Shown here piece by piece: positions 34,732 to 44,069 of a stretch of 64,000 bases of DNA; positions within the stretch are counted from its first letter, which is position 1; each line of letters opens with the position of its first letter. Source of the stretch: JAEUMW01 sp039807745 (GTDB lineage Bacteria > Pseudomonadota > Gammaproteobacteria > Burkholderiales > JAEUMW01); assembly GCA_039807745.1 (NCBI GenBank), contig JBDHRV010000001.1:39037-103036 (forward strand), written 5' to 3'. The notes below the pieces were generated by a model. It worked only from the letters and a program-made list of their open reading frames with translations. It had not been told where the DNA came from and made no database searches. Made by a program: the position numbers and the translations under genes.

Positions 34732-35682
34732 TCAGTTGATCAAGTGCCGCGCCGCAGCCTCGTGTGCGATATGGTTCGCGAGCAGGTGGCGAAAGTGGGT
34801 CGGATCCTTGGCGTGGGTGAGTTCCCCCGGTCGCGGCAGGTGGAAGTCCTGCAGACGCGATACCCAGAAGCGCAACGCGCCCGCCCGCAGCATCACCGGC
34901 CACGCCATCCGCTCGACCGTCGTGAATGGTCGCAATTCCCGATAGCCCTCGAGCAGCGCGCGTGCGCGTTCGTGATCGAGAGTGCGCGCGGGCGTCAGGC
35001 ACCAGTCGTTGACGGTGATTGCGACATCGTAGAGCAACGCGTCGTTGCAGGCGAAATAGAAGTCGATCACACCACCGATCGCATCGCGGTTGAAGAGCAC
35101 GTTGTCGCGAAAGAGATCGGCGTGGATCACACCGCGTGGCAGATCCTCGAGCCGGTAGTGGCACTGGAAGCTCACTTCGTCCGCGAGCAGGGCGCGGTCG
35201 TCTTCCGTGAGGAAGGGCATCACCTCGGCTGCCGTCGCGCGCCACCACGATGGTCCGCGCGGGTTTCGCACGCTCGCGCCATAGCTCTTGCCTGCGAGAT
35301 GCATGTCCGCGAGCATCTCGCCCACGCGCGCGCACTGCGCCGCGGAGGGGTCGCTCACCTCGCGCCCCGCCAGGCAGCTCACGAGGCTGGCCGGCTTCCC
35401 GTTCAGGGCACCGAGCAGGGAGTTGTCCAGGTCGGCGATCGGCCGCGGACAGGGAATGCCGTGACCCGACAGGTGCGCCATCAGATTCAGGTAGTAGGGC
35501 AGCTCCGCCGCGGTGAGCTTCTCGAACAGCGTCAGGACGTAGCGTCCGTGGGTCGTGGTAACGAAGTAGTTGGTGTTCTCGATGCCGGCCGCGATGCCCC
35601 GCAGATCGGTGAGAGTGCCGACCGAGTACCGCTTGAGCCAGGCGGCGAGTTCATCGTGCGTGACCGTGGTAAAGACTGACAT
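34732..35682 (-). CDS. thrB: Homoserine kinase, aminoglycoside-phosphotransferase type
   Basis: 316 residues from the ATG at 35682 ([16 protein letters not shown]), the standard start; the frame extends 17 codons further without conservation. The APH-type kinase motif is [14 protein letters not shown], followed by [11 protein letters not shown] (metal Asp). The substrate-side [19 protein letters not shown] is also typical. It phosphorylates homoserine for threonine synthesis. This non-GHMP version is common in beta- and alphaproteobacteria. It follows the DUF2782 gene and precedes the BPSS1780-type gene. Confidence 0.92.
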   Translation of the reverse strand: MSVFTTVTHDELAAWLKRYSVGTLTDLRGIAAGIENTNYFVTTTHGRYVLTLFEKLTAAELPYYLNLMAHLSGHGIPCPRPIADLDNSLLGALNGKPASLVSCLAGREVSDPSAAQCARVGEMLADMHLAGKSYGASVRNPRGPSWWRATAAEVMPFLTEDDRALLADEVSFQCHYRLEDLPRGVIHADLFRDNVLFNRDAIGGVIDFYFACNDALLYDVAITVNDWCLTPARTLDHERARALLEGYRELRPFTTVERMAWPVMLRAGALRFWVSRLQDFHLPRPGELTHAKDPTHFRHLLANHIAHEAAARHLIN

Positions 35683-35711
35683 GACGATGGCACTGCAACG
35701 GGAGGCGCCGC

Positions 35712-36053
35712 TCAAAAGCGCTTGATCACCCACATGGGCGGACTGACGTTGCCTCCGAGGCCGCCGTCCTGACGCGCGAAGTTGCCGGTTCCGCTCGGGT
35801 CGACGAGGTAATAGGGTATGCCGGTGGGCGGCGTAACCCGGATCATGTAGAGCTGGCCGTTCAGCCGGTACTCCTCGTGGATGTCCTCCCCACGCTGCTC
35901 GATGGTCACCTCCGGCTCGCCGACCTCGTCGTCCGCCAGACCGGGCGGCGGGGGCGGCGGCTCCGGCAACGGTTCGAGATCTGGCGGGCGCGCGTCCTGG
36001 GCGTGACCGGCGGTGACGAAAAGTGCGAGAAGAATGGGCAGCAGACGACGCAT
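35712..36053 (-). CDS. Exported DUF2782 protein
   Basis: 113 residues from the ATG at 36053. A signal peptide ([18 protein letters not shown]) is followed by a Pro-rich stretch with a run of prolines, then the DUF2782 core [22 protein letters not shown] and [13 protein letters not shown]. These are small periplasmic proteins of unknown function that often sit next to thrB or polA in Betaproteobacteria, as here. The C-terminus ends in MWVIKRF. Confidence 0.8.
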   Translation of the reverse strand: MRRLLPILLALFVTAGHAQDARPPDLEPLPEPPPPPPGLADDEVGEPEVTIEQRGEDIHEEYRLNGQLYMIRVTPPTGIPYYLVDPSGTGNFARQDGGLGGNVSPPMWVIKRF

Positions 36054-36111
36054 CGGCGAGATCCGGGCGGTTCGGGCCACGCGACCCAAAAGGGACGGGC
36101 AGTGTACCATG

Positions 36112-36840
36112 TCAAAGATTGAGCTGGATTTCGCGCTCCTGCGCCGACGGCTCGAAGCCGCGCTTTTCGTAGTGGCTGAATATCGCATCCACCACCTCTT
36201 TCGGCTCGTCGATCACCTGCATCAGATCGAAGTCCGCGGCGTCGATCATGCCCTCGGCGGCGAGCGTGCCGCGGAACCAGTCCAGCAGGCCGCGCCAGAA
36301 GGCGCCGTGCACGAGGATGATCGGAATCCTGCGGGTCTTCGCCGTCTGCACCAGCGTCAGCGCTTCCGACAATTCGTCCAGGGTGCCGTAGCCACCTGGC
36401 ATGACGACATACGCCGACGCGAACTTCACGAACATCACCTTGCGCGCGAAGAAATGGCGGAAGGTCTGGCTGATGTCCTGGTACGGATTGCCGTGCTGCT
36501 CGTGCGGCAGCTGGATGTTGAGCCCGACCGAAGGCGAGCGGCCGAAGAAGGCGCCCTTGTTCGCGGCTTCCATGACACCGGGACCGCCCCCGGAGATCAC
36601 GCTGAAGCCGGCGTCCGACAGTTGTCGGGCGATGCGCTCGGTAAGCTCGTAGTACGGATGGCCGGGCAGGGCGCGCGCGCTGCCGAAGATGGAGACCGCG
36701 GGCCGGATCGGGGACAGGCGTTCCGTTGCCTCGACGAACTCTGCCATAATCTCGAACACGCGCCACGACTCGCGCGCCGACCACGTCTTCTCGGTGATCT
36801 CCGTTGCCAGCGGCGTCGGGATCTTCTGCATACCGTTCAT
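36112..36840 (-). CDS. LOG-family (TIGR00730) Rossmann-fold protein
   Basis: 242 residues from the ATG at 36840. The LOG motifs GGGPGVMEAANKGA and PGGYGTLDEL are intact. Members hydrolyse nucleoside 5'-monophosphates, releasing cytokinin-like bases or other purine products; some are called lysine decarboxylases in error. The extended N-terminus (about 45 residues before the Rossmann fold) is usual for this subgroup. It is divergent from polA over about 98 bp. Confidence 0.85.
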   Translation of the reverse strand: MNGMQKIPTPLATEITEKTWSARESWRVFEIMAEFVEATERLSPIRPAVSIFGSARALPGHPYYELTERIARQLSDAGFSVISGGGPGVMEAANKGAFFGRSPSVGLNIQLPHEQHGNPYQDISQTFRHFFARKVMFVKFASAYVVMPGGYGTLDELSEALTLVQTAKTRRIPIILVHGAFWRGLLDWFRGTLAAEGMIDAADFDLMQVIDEPKEVVDAIFSHYEKRGFEPSAQEREIQLNL

Positions 36841-36938
36841 GATCCGTCTCTCCAGCTCAACTCCGTGGGAAGGGCAAACGCCACGCCAGACGCACGCCGG
36901 CGGCGCCGGCTGAACGGGCTTGAGGACAAGCGAGTACG

Positions 36939-39635
36939 ATGAGCACACTGCTGCTGGTAGACGGCTCCTCCTACCTGTACCGCGCGTTTCACGCGCTGCC
37001 CGATCTGCGCAACAAGGCCGGTGAGCCCACGGGAGCGGTCTACGGCGTCATCAACATGCTGCGGCGCCTGCGCAAGGACTTCGCGGCGGAGTATAACGCC
37101 TGCGTTTTCGACGCAAAAGGCAAGACGTTCCGCGACGACGTCTATCCCGCGTACAAGGCGCAGCGTCCGCCGATGCCGGACGATCTCGCGGCGCAGATCG
37201 AACCGCTCATGGATTGCATCCGCGCCATGGGATGGCCGCTGCTCGTCGTCGACGGCGTGGAGGCTGACGACGTGATCGGAACGCTGGCGAGAGAGGCGGA
37301 GCGCGCGGGCATCCGTACGGTCGTCTCCACCGGCGACAAGGACATCGCTCAGATCGTCAACGCGCACGTGCGGCTGGTCAACACGATGTCGAACGAGACG
37401 CTCGACGTGGCCGGCGTGCAGGCGAAGTTCGGCGTGCCGCCGGAGCGCGTCACCGACTATTTCGCGCTCGTGGGGGACAGCGTCGACAACATCCCTGGCG
37501 TCGAGAAGGTCGGTCCGAAGACCGCCGCGAAATGGCTCGCCGAGTATGGCAGCCTCGACAACCTCATCGCACGCTCGGAGGAAGTCGGCGGTGTGGTGGG
37601 GGAGAATCTGCGCAAGGTGCGCGACTGGCTGCCGCAGGCGCGCGAGCTCCTCACGATCAAGTGCGACGTGCCGCTGCCGCACGGCGTGCGCGACCTCGAA
37701 CCCCGACCGCCCGACCGGGCGAAGCTGGCGCAGCTTTTCGACCGCCTCGACTTCAAGAGCTGGCGGCGCGAGCTGGACGCGAACGGGGATGCGACGCCGC
37801 TCCCGCCGTCGGCACCGGTCGAAGCCCGCGAACGCCGCTACGAGACCGTGCTCGACGAGGACGCGCTCCAGGCCTGGATTGCGAAGCTCGACGCCGCGGG
37901 GCTCGTCTCCGTCGACACCGAAACCACGAGCCTCGATCCGCTTGAGGCGGATCTCATCGGCATCTCCGTGTCGGTTGCAGCGGACGAAGCGGCGTATATT
38001 CCGATCGGGCACCGCGGCCCGGCAGCGCCGGACCAGTTGCCGCTCGAGCGCGTGCTCGCCCTGCTGCGGCCATGGCTGGAGGACGCGGCGAAGCCGAAGG
38101 TCGGCCAGAACCTCAAGTACGATCTGCACGTGTTCGCGAACCACGGCATCGCCATGCGCGGTGTCGCGCACGACACGCTGCTGCAGTCCTACGTGCTGGA
38201 GAGCCATCTTTCGCACGACATGGACAATCTCGCGCAACGCCACCTCGGTGCGAAGACCATCACCTACGACGAGGTCACCGGCAAAGGTGCAGCGCGGATC
38301 GGCTTCGAGCAGGTGGCGGTGGACCGGGCGACCGAGTACGCGGCGGAGGACGCGGACATCACCCTGCAGTTGCATCACGCGATGTTGCCCTCGCTTCGCG
38401 ACGACCCGAAGCTCTTGCACGTGTATCGCGACATCGAGATGCCGGTGCTGTCCGTGCTCTTCGCGATGGAGCGGCACGGGGTGCTCCTCGACACGCAGCT
38501 GCTCGACGGCCAGAGCCACGAGCTCGGCAAACGGCTGCGCGAGATCGAGCTCGACGCATACCGGGTCGCCGGACAGCCGTTCAACCTGAACTCCCCGAAG
38601 CAGATCCAGGAGCTGCTCTTCGAGCGCCAGAAACTGCCCGTCATCAAGAAGACGCCGAGCGGCACGCCCTCCACGGACGAGGACGTGCTGCAGCAACTCG
38701 CCCTCGATTACCCGCTGCCGAAGCTGCTGCTCGATTACCGCGCGCTCGCGAAGCTGAAGAGCACCTACACCGACAAGCTGCCGCGCTCGGTCAACCGGCG
38801 CACCGGACGCGTGCATACGACCTACGGCCAGGCGGTCGCGGTGACGGGCCGGCTGTCGTCGAACGAGCCCAACCTGCAGAACATCCCGATCCGAACCGCG
38901 GAAGGCCGGCGCATTCGCGAGGCCTTCATCGCGCCGTCGGGGTCGCTGATCGTCTCGGCCGACTACTCGCAGATCGAGCTGCGGATCATGGCGCATCTTT
39001 CCGGCGACGAGGGCCTGCTGCGGGCCTTCGCGGAAGGACGCGACATCCACGCCGCAACCGCGGCGGAGGTCTTCGCGGCCGACCTCGACGCAGTCACTTC
39101 CGAGCAGCGACGCTATGCGAAGGTGATCAACTTCGGGCTCATCTACGGCATGTCGGCGTTCGGGCTCGCGTCCCAGCTCGGGCTCGAACGCGGCGCCGCG
39201 CAGCAGTACATGGACCGCTATTTCGCGCGCTATCCGGGCGTTGCCGCATACATGGAGCGCACGCGAGCGGAAGCGAAATCTAGGGGCTACGTGGAAACCG
39301 TTTTCGGTCGCCGACTGTGGCTGCCCGAGATTCGCAGCGGTAATCCGGCGCGCCGCCAGGGCGCGGAGCGCGCGGCGATCAACGCGCCGATGCAGGGCAC
39401 CGCGGCCGATCTGATCAAGCTCGCGATGATCGCGGTGCAAGGCTGGATCGAGCGCGAGCGGCTCGCAACGCGGCTCATCATGCAGGTGCACGACGAGCTG
39501 GTACTGGAAGTGCCGGAGACCGAGCTGGAAACCGTGCAGTCGGAACTGCCCGCGCTCATGAGCGGTGTCGCGACGCTTGCCGTGCCGATCCCGGTAGAGG
39601 TGGGCGTCGGTCCGAACTGGGACCGTGCACACTGA
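36939..39635 (+). CDS. polA: DNA polymerase I
   Basis: 898 residues with all three domains. The 5' nuclease (about 1-290) has the early LLLVDGSSYLYRAFHALP and GDSVDNIPGVEKVGPKTA. The 3'-5' proofreading exonuclease (about 310-490) has VSVDTETTSLDP, so its metal-binding Asp/Glu are present. The polymerase domain (about 510-898) has SADYSQIELRIMAHLS (motif A), RRYAKVINFGLIYGMS (motif B) and MQVHDELVLE (motif C). It serves Okazaki maturation and repair. GAGGA lies before the ATG. Confidence 0.96.
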   Translation: MSTLLLVDGSSYLYRAFHALPDLRNKAGEPTGAVYGVINMLRRLRKDFAAEYNACVFDAKGKTFRDDVYPAYKAQRPPMPDDLAAQIEPLMDCIRAMGWPLLVVDGVEADDVIGTLAREAERAGIRTVVSTGDKDIAQIVNAHVRLVNTMSNETLDVAGVQAKFGVPPERVTDYFALVGDSVDNIPGVEKVGPKTAAKWLAEYGSLDNLIARSEEVGGVVGENLRKVRDWLPQARELLTIKCDVPLPHGVRDLEPRPPDRAKLAQLFDRLDFKSWRRELDANGDATPLPPSAPVEARERRYETVLDEDALQAWIAKLDAAGLVSVDTETTSLDPLEADLIGISVSVAADEAAYIPIGHRGPAAPDQLPLERVLALLRPWLEDAAKPKVGQNLKYDLHVFANHGIAMRGVAHDTLLQSYVLESHLSHDMDNLAQRHLGAKTITYDEVTGKGAARIGFEQVAVDRATEYAAEDADITLQLHHAMLPSLRDDPKLLHVYRDIEMPVLSVLFAMERHGVLLDTQLLDGQSHELGKRLREIELDAYRVAGQPFNLNSPKQIQELLFERQKLPVIKKTPSGTPSTDEDVLQQLALDYPLPKLLLDYRALAKLKSTYTDKLPRSVNRRTGRVHTTYGQAVAVTGRLSSNEPNLQNIPIRTAEGRRIREAFIAPSGSLIVSADYSQIELRIMAHLSGDEGLLRAFAEGRDIHAATAAEVFAADLDAVTSEQRRYAKVINFGLIYGMSAFGLASQLGLERGAAQQYMDRYFARYPGVAAYMERTRAEAKSRGYVETVFGRRLWLPEIRSGNPARRQGAERAAINAPMQGTAADLIKLAMIAVQGWIERERLATRLIMQVHDELVLEVPETELETVQSELPALMSGVATLAVPIPVEVGVGPNWDRAH

Positions 39636-39688
39636 TCGAGCTCGCGAAACCAAGCGTCCGACCCATTCAACGAGAGGAGGCGTTCACC

Positions 39689-40777
39689 ATGCAATTTTCG
39701 AAGCTGTTTCAGCAGATCCTGACGCTCGCGTTCTGCGCGCTGCTCGCGGTCACCGCCCACGCAAAGGAGGACACGCCGCCGACCAAGCTCGCGAACGTGG
39801 TCATCCTTGCCACAGGCGGCACCATCGCCGGCACCGCCGCCTCGGCGACGCAGACCACCGGCTACACCGCGGCGAAGGTGGCGGTCGACCAGTTGCTCGA
39901 GGCCGTCCCGGACTTGAAGAAGCTCGCCAACGTGCGCGGTGAACAGGTCGCGCAGGTCGCGAGCGAGAGCATGACCAACGAGGTCTGGCTCAAGCTCGCG
40001 AAACGCGTCAACGCGCTGCTGGCGCAGTCCGACGTGGACGGCATCGTCATCACGCACGGTACCGACACGCTGGAGGAGACGGCGTATTTCCTCAACCTGG
40101 TGGTGAAGAGCCGGAAGCCCGTGGTGCTGGTGGGCGCCATGCGACCGTCGACCGCCATGAGCGCGGACGGACCCTTCAACATCTACAACGGCGTCGGGCT
40201 CGCGTCGAGCAAGGAGGCGGCGGGCCGGGGCGTGCTCGTCTGCATGAACGACCAGATCGGCGACGCGCGCGACATCACCAAGACCACCACGACGACGCTC
40301 GACACGTTTCGGTCGTACGACCTGGGCTACCTCGGCTACATGATCGGCGCGCGGCCGCACTTCTACAAGCAGCCGGTGCGCAAGCACACCGTGGAGAGCG
40401 AGTTCGACGTGACCAACCTCGACGCGCTCCCTGCGGTAGACATCGTCTACGGCTACGCCAACATGAACCGGATTCCGATCGATGCCTTCGTCGCCGCCGG
40501 TGACAAGGGCATCATCCACGCCGGCGTGGGCGACGGCAGCCTGGCGGCGCAGGTCAAGCCCGCGCTCGTCGAAGCGCGGAAGAAAGGCGTGATCATCGTG
40601 CGCAGCTCCCGTGTCGGCAACGGTGTGGTCGTGCGCAACGGCGAGGCGAACGACGACGAGCTCGACTTCGTGGTCTCGGATACCCTCTCCCCGCAGAAAG
40701 CGCGCATCCTGCTCATGCTGGCGTTGACCAAGACGAACAGCACGAAGGAGATTCAGCGGATGTTCTATACGTATTGA
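39689..40777 (+). CDS. ansB: Periplasmic L-asparaginase, type II
   Basis: 362 residues with an N-terminal signal peptide of about 25 residues ending LLAVTAHA. Catalytic threonines are in ILATGGTIAGT and ITHGTDTLEETA; the substrate loop AMRPSTAMSADGPFN is also present. The mature length of about 337 matches type II enzymes, which hydrolyse asparagine (and some glutamine) in the periplasm. GAGAGGAGG precedes the ATG. It starts 53 bp after polA. The accessory toxin-antitoxin patch begins right after it. Confidence 0.94.
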   Translation: MQFSKLFQQILTLAFCALLAVTAHAKEDTPPTKLANVVILATGGTIAGTAASATQTTGYTAAKVAVDQLLEAVPDLKKLANVRGEQVAQVASESMTNEVWLKLAKRVNALLAQSDVDGIVITHGTDTLEETAYFLNLVVKSRKPVVLVGAMRPSTAMSADGPFNIYNGVGLASSKEAAGRGVLVCMNDQIGDARDITKTTTTTLDTFRSYDLGYLGYMIGARPHFYKQPVRKHTVESEFDVTNLDALPAVDIVYGYANMNRIPIDAFVAAGDKGIIHAGVGDGSLAAQVKPALVEARKKGVIIVRSSRVGNGVVVRNGEANDDELDFVVSDTLSPQKARILLMLALTKTNSTKEIQRMFYTY

Positions 40778-40849
40778 TACCGTGGTTAGCACCGCAGGCA
40801 GCACCGTCTTCGTTTGGTGGTGGTGGGGAGGTTGCGGAGACGGGCAAGT

Positions 40850-40865
40850 CCATATCTACGTATGG
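40850..40865. promoter_or_regulatory. Inverted repeat before brnT, candidate autoregulatory operator
   Basis: CCATA at 40850-40854 and TATGG at 40861-40865 form a 5-bp inverted repeat with a 6-bp spacer whose end makes a TACGTA palindrome. It lies 32 bp before the brnT start, where a BrnA-type antitoxin would be expected to repress its own operon. The operator role is inferred from position. Confidence 0.4.
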
Positions 40866-40897
40866 CGGTAAGTATTGCCGGATGCTAGTCTTATCCC

Positions 40898-41188
40898 GTG
40901 GCAACCGCTTGTTTCGAATGGGACCCCGACAAGGACGCAGAGAATCAGCGAAAGCACGGGATTTCTTTCTCACGTGCCCAATACGCGTTTGCCGATCCGC
41001 GCCGCGTGATTGCCAGGGATCTCACTCACAGCCAGGCCGAAGAGCGGTTCTATTGCTTTGGCGAGGTGGACGGTGGTGTCCTGACGGTGCGGTTTACCTA
41101 TCGTACCGCCGTGATTCGAATCATCGGCGCCGGGTATTGGCGCAGAGGGAAGACCATCTATGAGCGCGAGAATCAAGTACACCGCTGA
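40898..41188 (+). CDS. brnT: BrnT-family toxin
   Basis: 96 residues, GTG start. The BrnT signature FEWDPDKDAENQRKHGISF is followed by FADPRRVIARD, the H-x-x-x-E-E-R segment and VRFTYRTAVIRIIGAG. BrnT proteins are RelE-like ribonuclease toxins. The segment after RIIGAG (YWRRGKTIYEREN) departs somewhat from the usual RIISARxA pattern. The stop lies 29 bp inside the antitoxin gene, typical tight coupling. It belongs to an accessory patch inserted between ansB and mscL. Confidence 0.85.
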   Translation: MATACFEWDPDKDAENQRKHGISFSRAQYAFADPRRVIARDLTHSQAEERFYCFGEVDGGVLTVRFTYRTAVIRIIGAGYWRRGKTIYERENQVHR

Positions 41189-41477
41189 ACCCCTCGGCGC
41201 GGTTGAGGTGATCCCGGACTTCCTGCCCTCGCCGGCAGAACTGGCGTTTCGTGAGGAAGGCGTAAAGGTGACGCTGGCGCTGAGCAAACGGAGTATCGAG
41301 TTCTTCAAGTCCGAGGCCGCAAAGCATCACACGCAGTACCAGCGCATGATCCGCCGCCTGCTTGACGCGTATGTGGATGCCCAGGCTTCGACACCGGCGA
41401 AGTCCGGTGCTGTTACACGGTCAAAGGGTGCTGGGCGGAAGGGGAAGGCTCCCGCGAGGAGTACCCTGCCGGAGTGA
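41160..41477 (+). CDS. brnA: BrnA-family antitoxin
   Basis: 105 residues, overlapping brnT by 29 bp. The centre carries a ribbon-helix-helix-like segment: VKVTLALSKRSIEFFKSEAAKHHTQYQRMIRRLLDAYV (about 40-77; the strand-forming VTLALS then helices). The C-terminal tail is basic and low-complexity. It should bind and neutralise BrnT and repress the pair's promoter, with the inverted repeat at 40850-40865 as a likely site. The assignment rests on the BrnT partner as much as on its own sequence. Confidence 0.8.
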   Translation: MSARIKYTAEPLGAVEVIPDFLPSPAELAFREEGVKVTLALSKRSIEFFKSEAAKHHTQYQRMIRRLLDAYVDAQASTPAKSGAVTRSKGAGRKGKAPARSTLPE

Positions 41478-41501
41478 ACGGGCCTCACAAAGAATCGGTT
41501 G

Positions 41502-42059
41502 ATGACTGCTGAACCTATTTCAGTTCTGGATCTTGCTGCCCAGGTCGGGAAGCGGAAGCAAACCATTTTCAAGGTACTGGCGCGTTTGAAGATTCAGACC
41601 ACGAAGCAGCGGAGCAGCCGCGGTAGAGGGCAGTTGGTCGCATACGTTACGGCCGAAGAGGCAAAGCTCGTTCTTGCGGAATTGCAGGCCAGCAATGACG
41701 TTGCCGTTGACAGAGGCCGTTTCGGCAAAACATCTGCGCTGGACGCGGAACTTGGCGTCTTCTATTTGATCGCGCTCGAACCGAAGCACGATCCCGGACG
41801 CTTCAAGGTCGGGTTTGCTGTGGGTTTTACCGAACGGATCCGACATCTCCGATGTTCGGCTCCTCTGTTGGAAGTCGTTGGCACGTGGAAGTGCAAGCGC
41901 CTTTGGGAAAAAACCGCGATCGATTCAATAACGGTCGGGTGTGAACGGCTGCACACAGAGGTGTTCCGCACCAGTTCGATTGCGGGCGTTGCCGAACGTT
42001 GCGAGAAGTTCTTTGCGCTGATGCCTAGCATTCTGGCCAACCGTCTCGATAGCGCCTAG
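41502..42059 (+). CDS. HTH plus GIY-YIG-like (T5orf172/MUG113-type) protein
   Basis: 185 residues from the ATG at 41502. The N-terminal third (about 5-60) looks like a winged or MerR-like DNA-binding segment ([23 protein letters not shown]). The rest (about 84-170) has a GIY-YIG-like layout: GVFYLIAL as the GIY strand, [17 protein letters not shown] as the YIG strand and following helix with Arg, then a WEKTAID helix and ERLHTEVFR with a His and Glu. This is the arrangement of T5orf172/MUG113 proteins of phage and defence loci. It lies 24 bp after brnA and shares a CTAG stop with mscL. The nuclease call is tentative. Confidence 0.55.
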   Translation: MTAEPISVLDLAAQVGKRKQTIFKVLARLKIQTTKQRSSRGRGQLVAYVTAEEAKLVLAELQASNDVAVDRGRFGKTSALDAELGVFYLIALEPKHDPGRFKVGFAVGFTERIRHLRCSAPLLEVVGTWKCKRLWEKTAIDSITVGCERLHTEVFRTSSIAGVAERCEKFFALMPSILANRLDSA

Positions 42060-42478
42060 CGCTTCTTCAGCTCGTCGCGGATCTCGCGCAAGAGAACGAT
42101 GTCCGCGGGATCCTCTGGCGCGGGCGGCGGGGTCTGGGCGCGCAGCTTGTTGATCCACTTCACCATCATGAAGATGATGAAGGCGAGGATCACGAAGTTG
42201 AGCGCGATCGTGAAGAAGTTGCCATAGGCGAAGACCGGCACCCCCGCCTTCTTGAGCCCGTCCAGCGTTTGTGCGGTACCCGGCGGAACGTCTTTGAGCG
42301 CAACGTAATAGTTGGAGAAGTCGAGCCCGCCGACGATGCGGCCCACGATCGGCATGATCAGATCGCTCACCACCGAATCGACGATCTTGCCGAACGCGCC
42401 GCCGATGATGACACCCACCGCAAGATCCATTACGTTGCCCTTGAGCGCGAATTCCTTGAACTCGCCTAAGATGCTCAT
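42056..42478 (-). CDS. mscL: Large-conductance mechanosensitive channel MscL
   Basis: 140 residues. The N-terminal [27 protein letters not shown] is the first membrane helix with the conserved pore Gly/Ala pattern; the second helix is around 86-107 ([18 protein letters not shown]). A charged C-terminal bundle, [12 protein letters not shown], closes the protein. It opens as a pentamer under hypo-osmotic shock. Its stop overlaps the HTH/GIY-YIG gene stop within CTAG (42056-42059). Confidence 0.95.
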   Translation of the reverse strand: MSILGEFKEFALKGNVMDLAVGVIIGGAFGKIVDSVVSDLIMPIVGRIVGGLDFSNYYVALKDVPPGTAQTLDGLKKAGVPVFAYGNFFTIALNFVILAFIIFMMVKWINKLRAQTPPPAPEDPADIVLLREIRDELKKR

Positions 42479-42594
42479 GTTGAGTGACTCCCGAAGAGGG
42501 TTTGATGAATGCTGGCGCGACGACCGCCTGCGCTGTGCGACGACGGCTTGTCACGCGCGTCACGCTGCAGGTCGTGAAGGATTTGTGGCCGACT

Positions 42595-43113
42595 ATGCCG
42601 AAGTTTGACCGCGCCAGCAACCCTTCGGCGCTCGCGCGGGCGCTCGCTTCAGCGTGCGTGATCGTGTTCGTGCTCGCCGGCTGTGGTCTCCGGCCGGCGC
42701 CCAGTGTCACCTTTACCAGCCTGCAGGGAGAGGAGATCGCCCTGCAGGACTTGCGGGGGCGGGTGGTTCTGGTGAATTTCTGGGCCACGAGCTGCGCGAT
42801 ATGCATTCGGGAAATGCCCGATCTCGCGCACCTTCAGCGGCGCTTCGGCGAGCGTGGGGTGACGCTGATCGCGGTCGCGATGCGCTACGACCCGCCGAAC
42901 CGTGTGCTGGAGTATGTCGCGGGTGCGGCGCTGCCTTTCGCGGTCTCGCTCGATCCGATGGGGAAGATCGAAGGCGCCTTTGGCGGCGTCACGGCGACGC
43001 CGACGACCTTCGTCATCGACAAACGCGGGCAGATTGTCCAGCGCATCAGGGGCGCGCCGGATTTTGCGCGCCTGCACACCCTGCTCGAAGCGAAGCTGAA
43101 GGAGCCCGCCTAG
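42595..43113 (+). CDS. TlpA-like thioredoxin-fold lipoprotein
   Basis: 172 residues from the ATG at 42595, chosen because it gives a proper lipoprotein signal ending at Cys30 (VFVLAGCG); the frame continues 37 codons upstream without that logic. The thioredoxin active site is WATSCAICIREMP, with Cys67 and Cys70, and the cis-Pro region is ATPTTFVIDKRG. It is probably a membrane-anchored periplasmic thiol-disulfide reductase. The specific partner is unknown and no cytochrome c genes are adjacent. It ends 4 bp before convergent lipA. Confidence 0.85.
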   Translation: MPKFDRASNPSALARALASACVIVFVLAGCGLRPAPSVTFTSLQGEEIALQDLRGRVVLVNFWATSCAICIREMPDLAHLQRRFGERGVTLIAVAMRYDPPNRVLEYVAGAALPFAVSLDPMGKIEGAFGGVTATPTTFVIDKRGQIVQRIRGAPDFARLHTLLEAKLKEPA

Positions 43114-43117
43114 CCTG

Positions 43118-44056
43118 CTAGACCACGCCGGCCTCGTGCGCCTGGCGGTCCGCGTGGTAGCTCGAGCGCACCATCGGCCCGCAGGCGGCGTGGCTGAAGC
43201 CGAGCGCCAGTGCCTCGCGCTCGTACCGCCCGAACACCGCGGGCTCCACATAGCGCAGCACCGGCAGATGACCTTCGCTCGGTTGCAGGTACTGGCCGAC
43301 CGTGAGCATGTCGACGTCGTGCGCCCGCAGGTCGCGGATCACTTCCACGATCTCGTCGTCGGTTTCGCCCAGTCCGACCATCAGCCCGGATTTGGTCGGA
43401 ACGTCCGGCAGCCGTGCCTTGAAGTCCTGCAGCAGCTTGAGCGAGTGCGCGTAGTCGGACCCCGGGCGCGCCTGCAGATACAGCCTCGGCACGGTTTCCA
43501 GATTGTGGTTCATCACGTCCGGCGGGCACGCGGCGAGGACGTCGAGCGCGCGTTCCAGACGCCCGCGGAAGTCCGGCGTGAGGATCTCGATCTTCGTGGC
43601 GGGCGAATGCTCGCGCACGGCGCGGATGCAGTCGACGAAATGCTGGGCGCCGCCATCGCGCAGGTCGTCGCGGTCGACGCTGGTGATTACGACGTACTTG
43701 AGCCGCATGGCCGCGATGGTCGTCGCGAGGTTGCGGGGCTCGTCGGGGTCGGGCGGCTGCGGGCGGCCGTGGGCCACGTCGCAGAACGGACAGCGGCGCG
43801 TGCACAGATCGCCCAGGATCATGAACGTCGCGGTGCCGTTGCTGAAGCACTCCCCGATGTTGGGGCACGAGGCTTCCTCGCAGACCGTGTGCAGGTTGTT
43901 CTCGCGCAGGGCGCGCTTCACCGCGCCGAAGGTCGGACTGCTCGGTGCCTTGGCGCGGATCCATTCGGGCTTGCGCAGGCGCTCGTGCGGGACGATCTTG
44001 ATCGGGATGCGAGAGGTCTTGGCGGCGCCGGTCTGCTTGTCGTGGGGAGAGTTCAT
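43118..44056 (-). CDS. lipA: Lipoyl synthase
   Basis: 312 residues. The radical SAM cluster is CTRRCPFCD, and the auxiliary iron-sulfur cluster cysteines lie in [12 protein letters not shown]. The C-terminal RSSYHAD matches the conserved auxiliary-cluster serine region. LipA inserts two sulfur atoms into the octanoyl group attached by LipB. It is 13 bp after lipB in the dacA-dat-DUF493-lipB-lipA operon. Confidence 0.96.
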   Translation of the reverse strand: MNSPHDKQTGAAKTSRIPIKIVPHERLRKPEWIRAKAPSSPTFGAVKRALRENNLHTVCEEASCPNIGECFSNGTATFMILGDLCTRRCPFCDVAHGRPQPPDPDEPRNLATTIAAMRLKYVVITSVDRDDLRDGGAQHFVDCIRAVREHSPATKIEILTPDFRGRLERALDVLAACPPDVMNHNLETVPRLYLQARPGSDYAHSLKLLQDFKARLPDVPTKSGLMVGLGETDDEIVEVIRDLRAHDVDMLTVGQYLQPSEGHLPVLRYVEPAVFGRYEREALALGFSHAACGPMVRSSYHADRQAHEAGVV

Positions 44057-44069
44057 GGCAGGCTTGGAC

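Noticed and set aside
36837..39653. 938-codon open frame on the minus strand across polA
   Set aside because: It mirrors polA on the other strand. polA has every expected motif, and long antisense frames are common in high-GC coding DNA because stop codons are rare.
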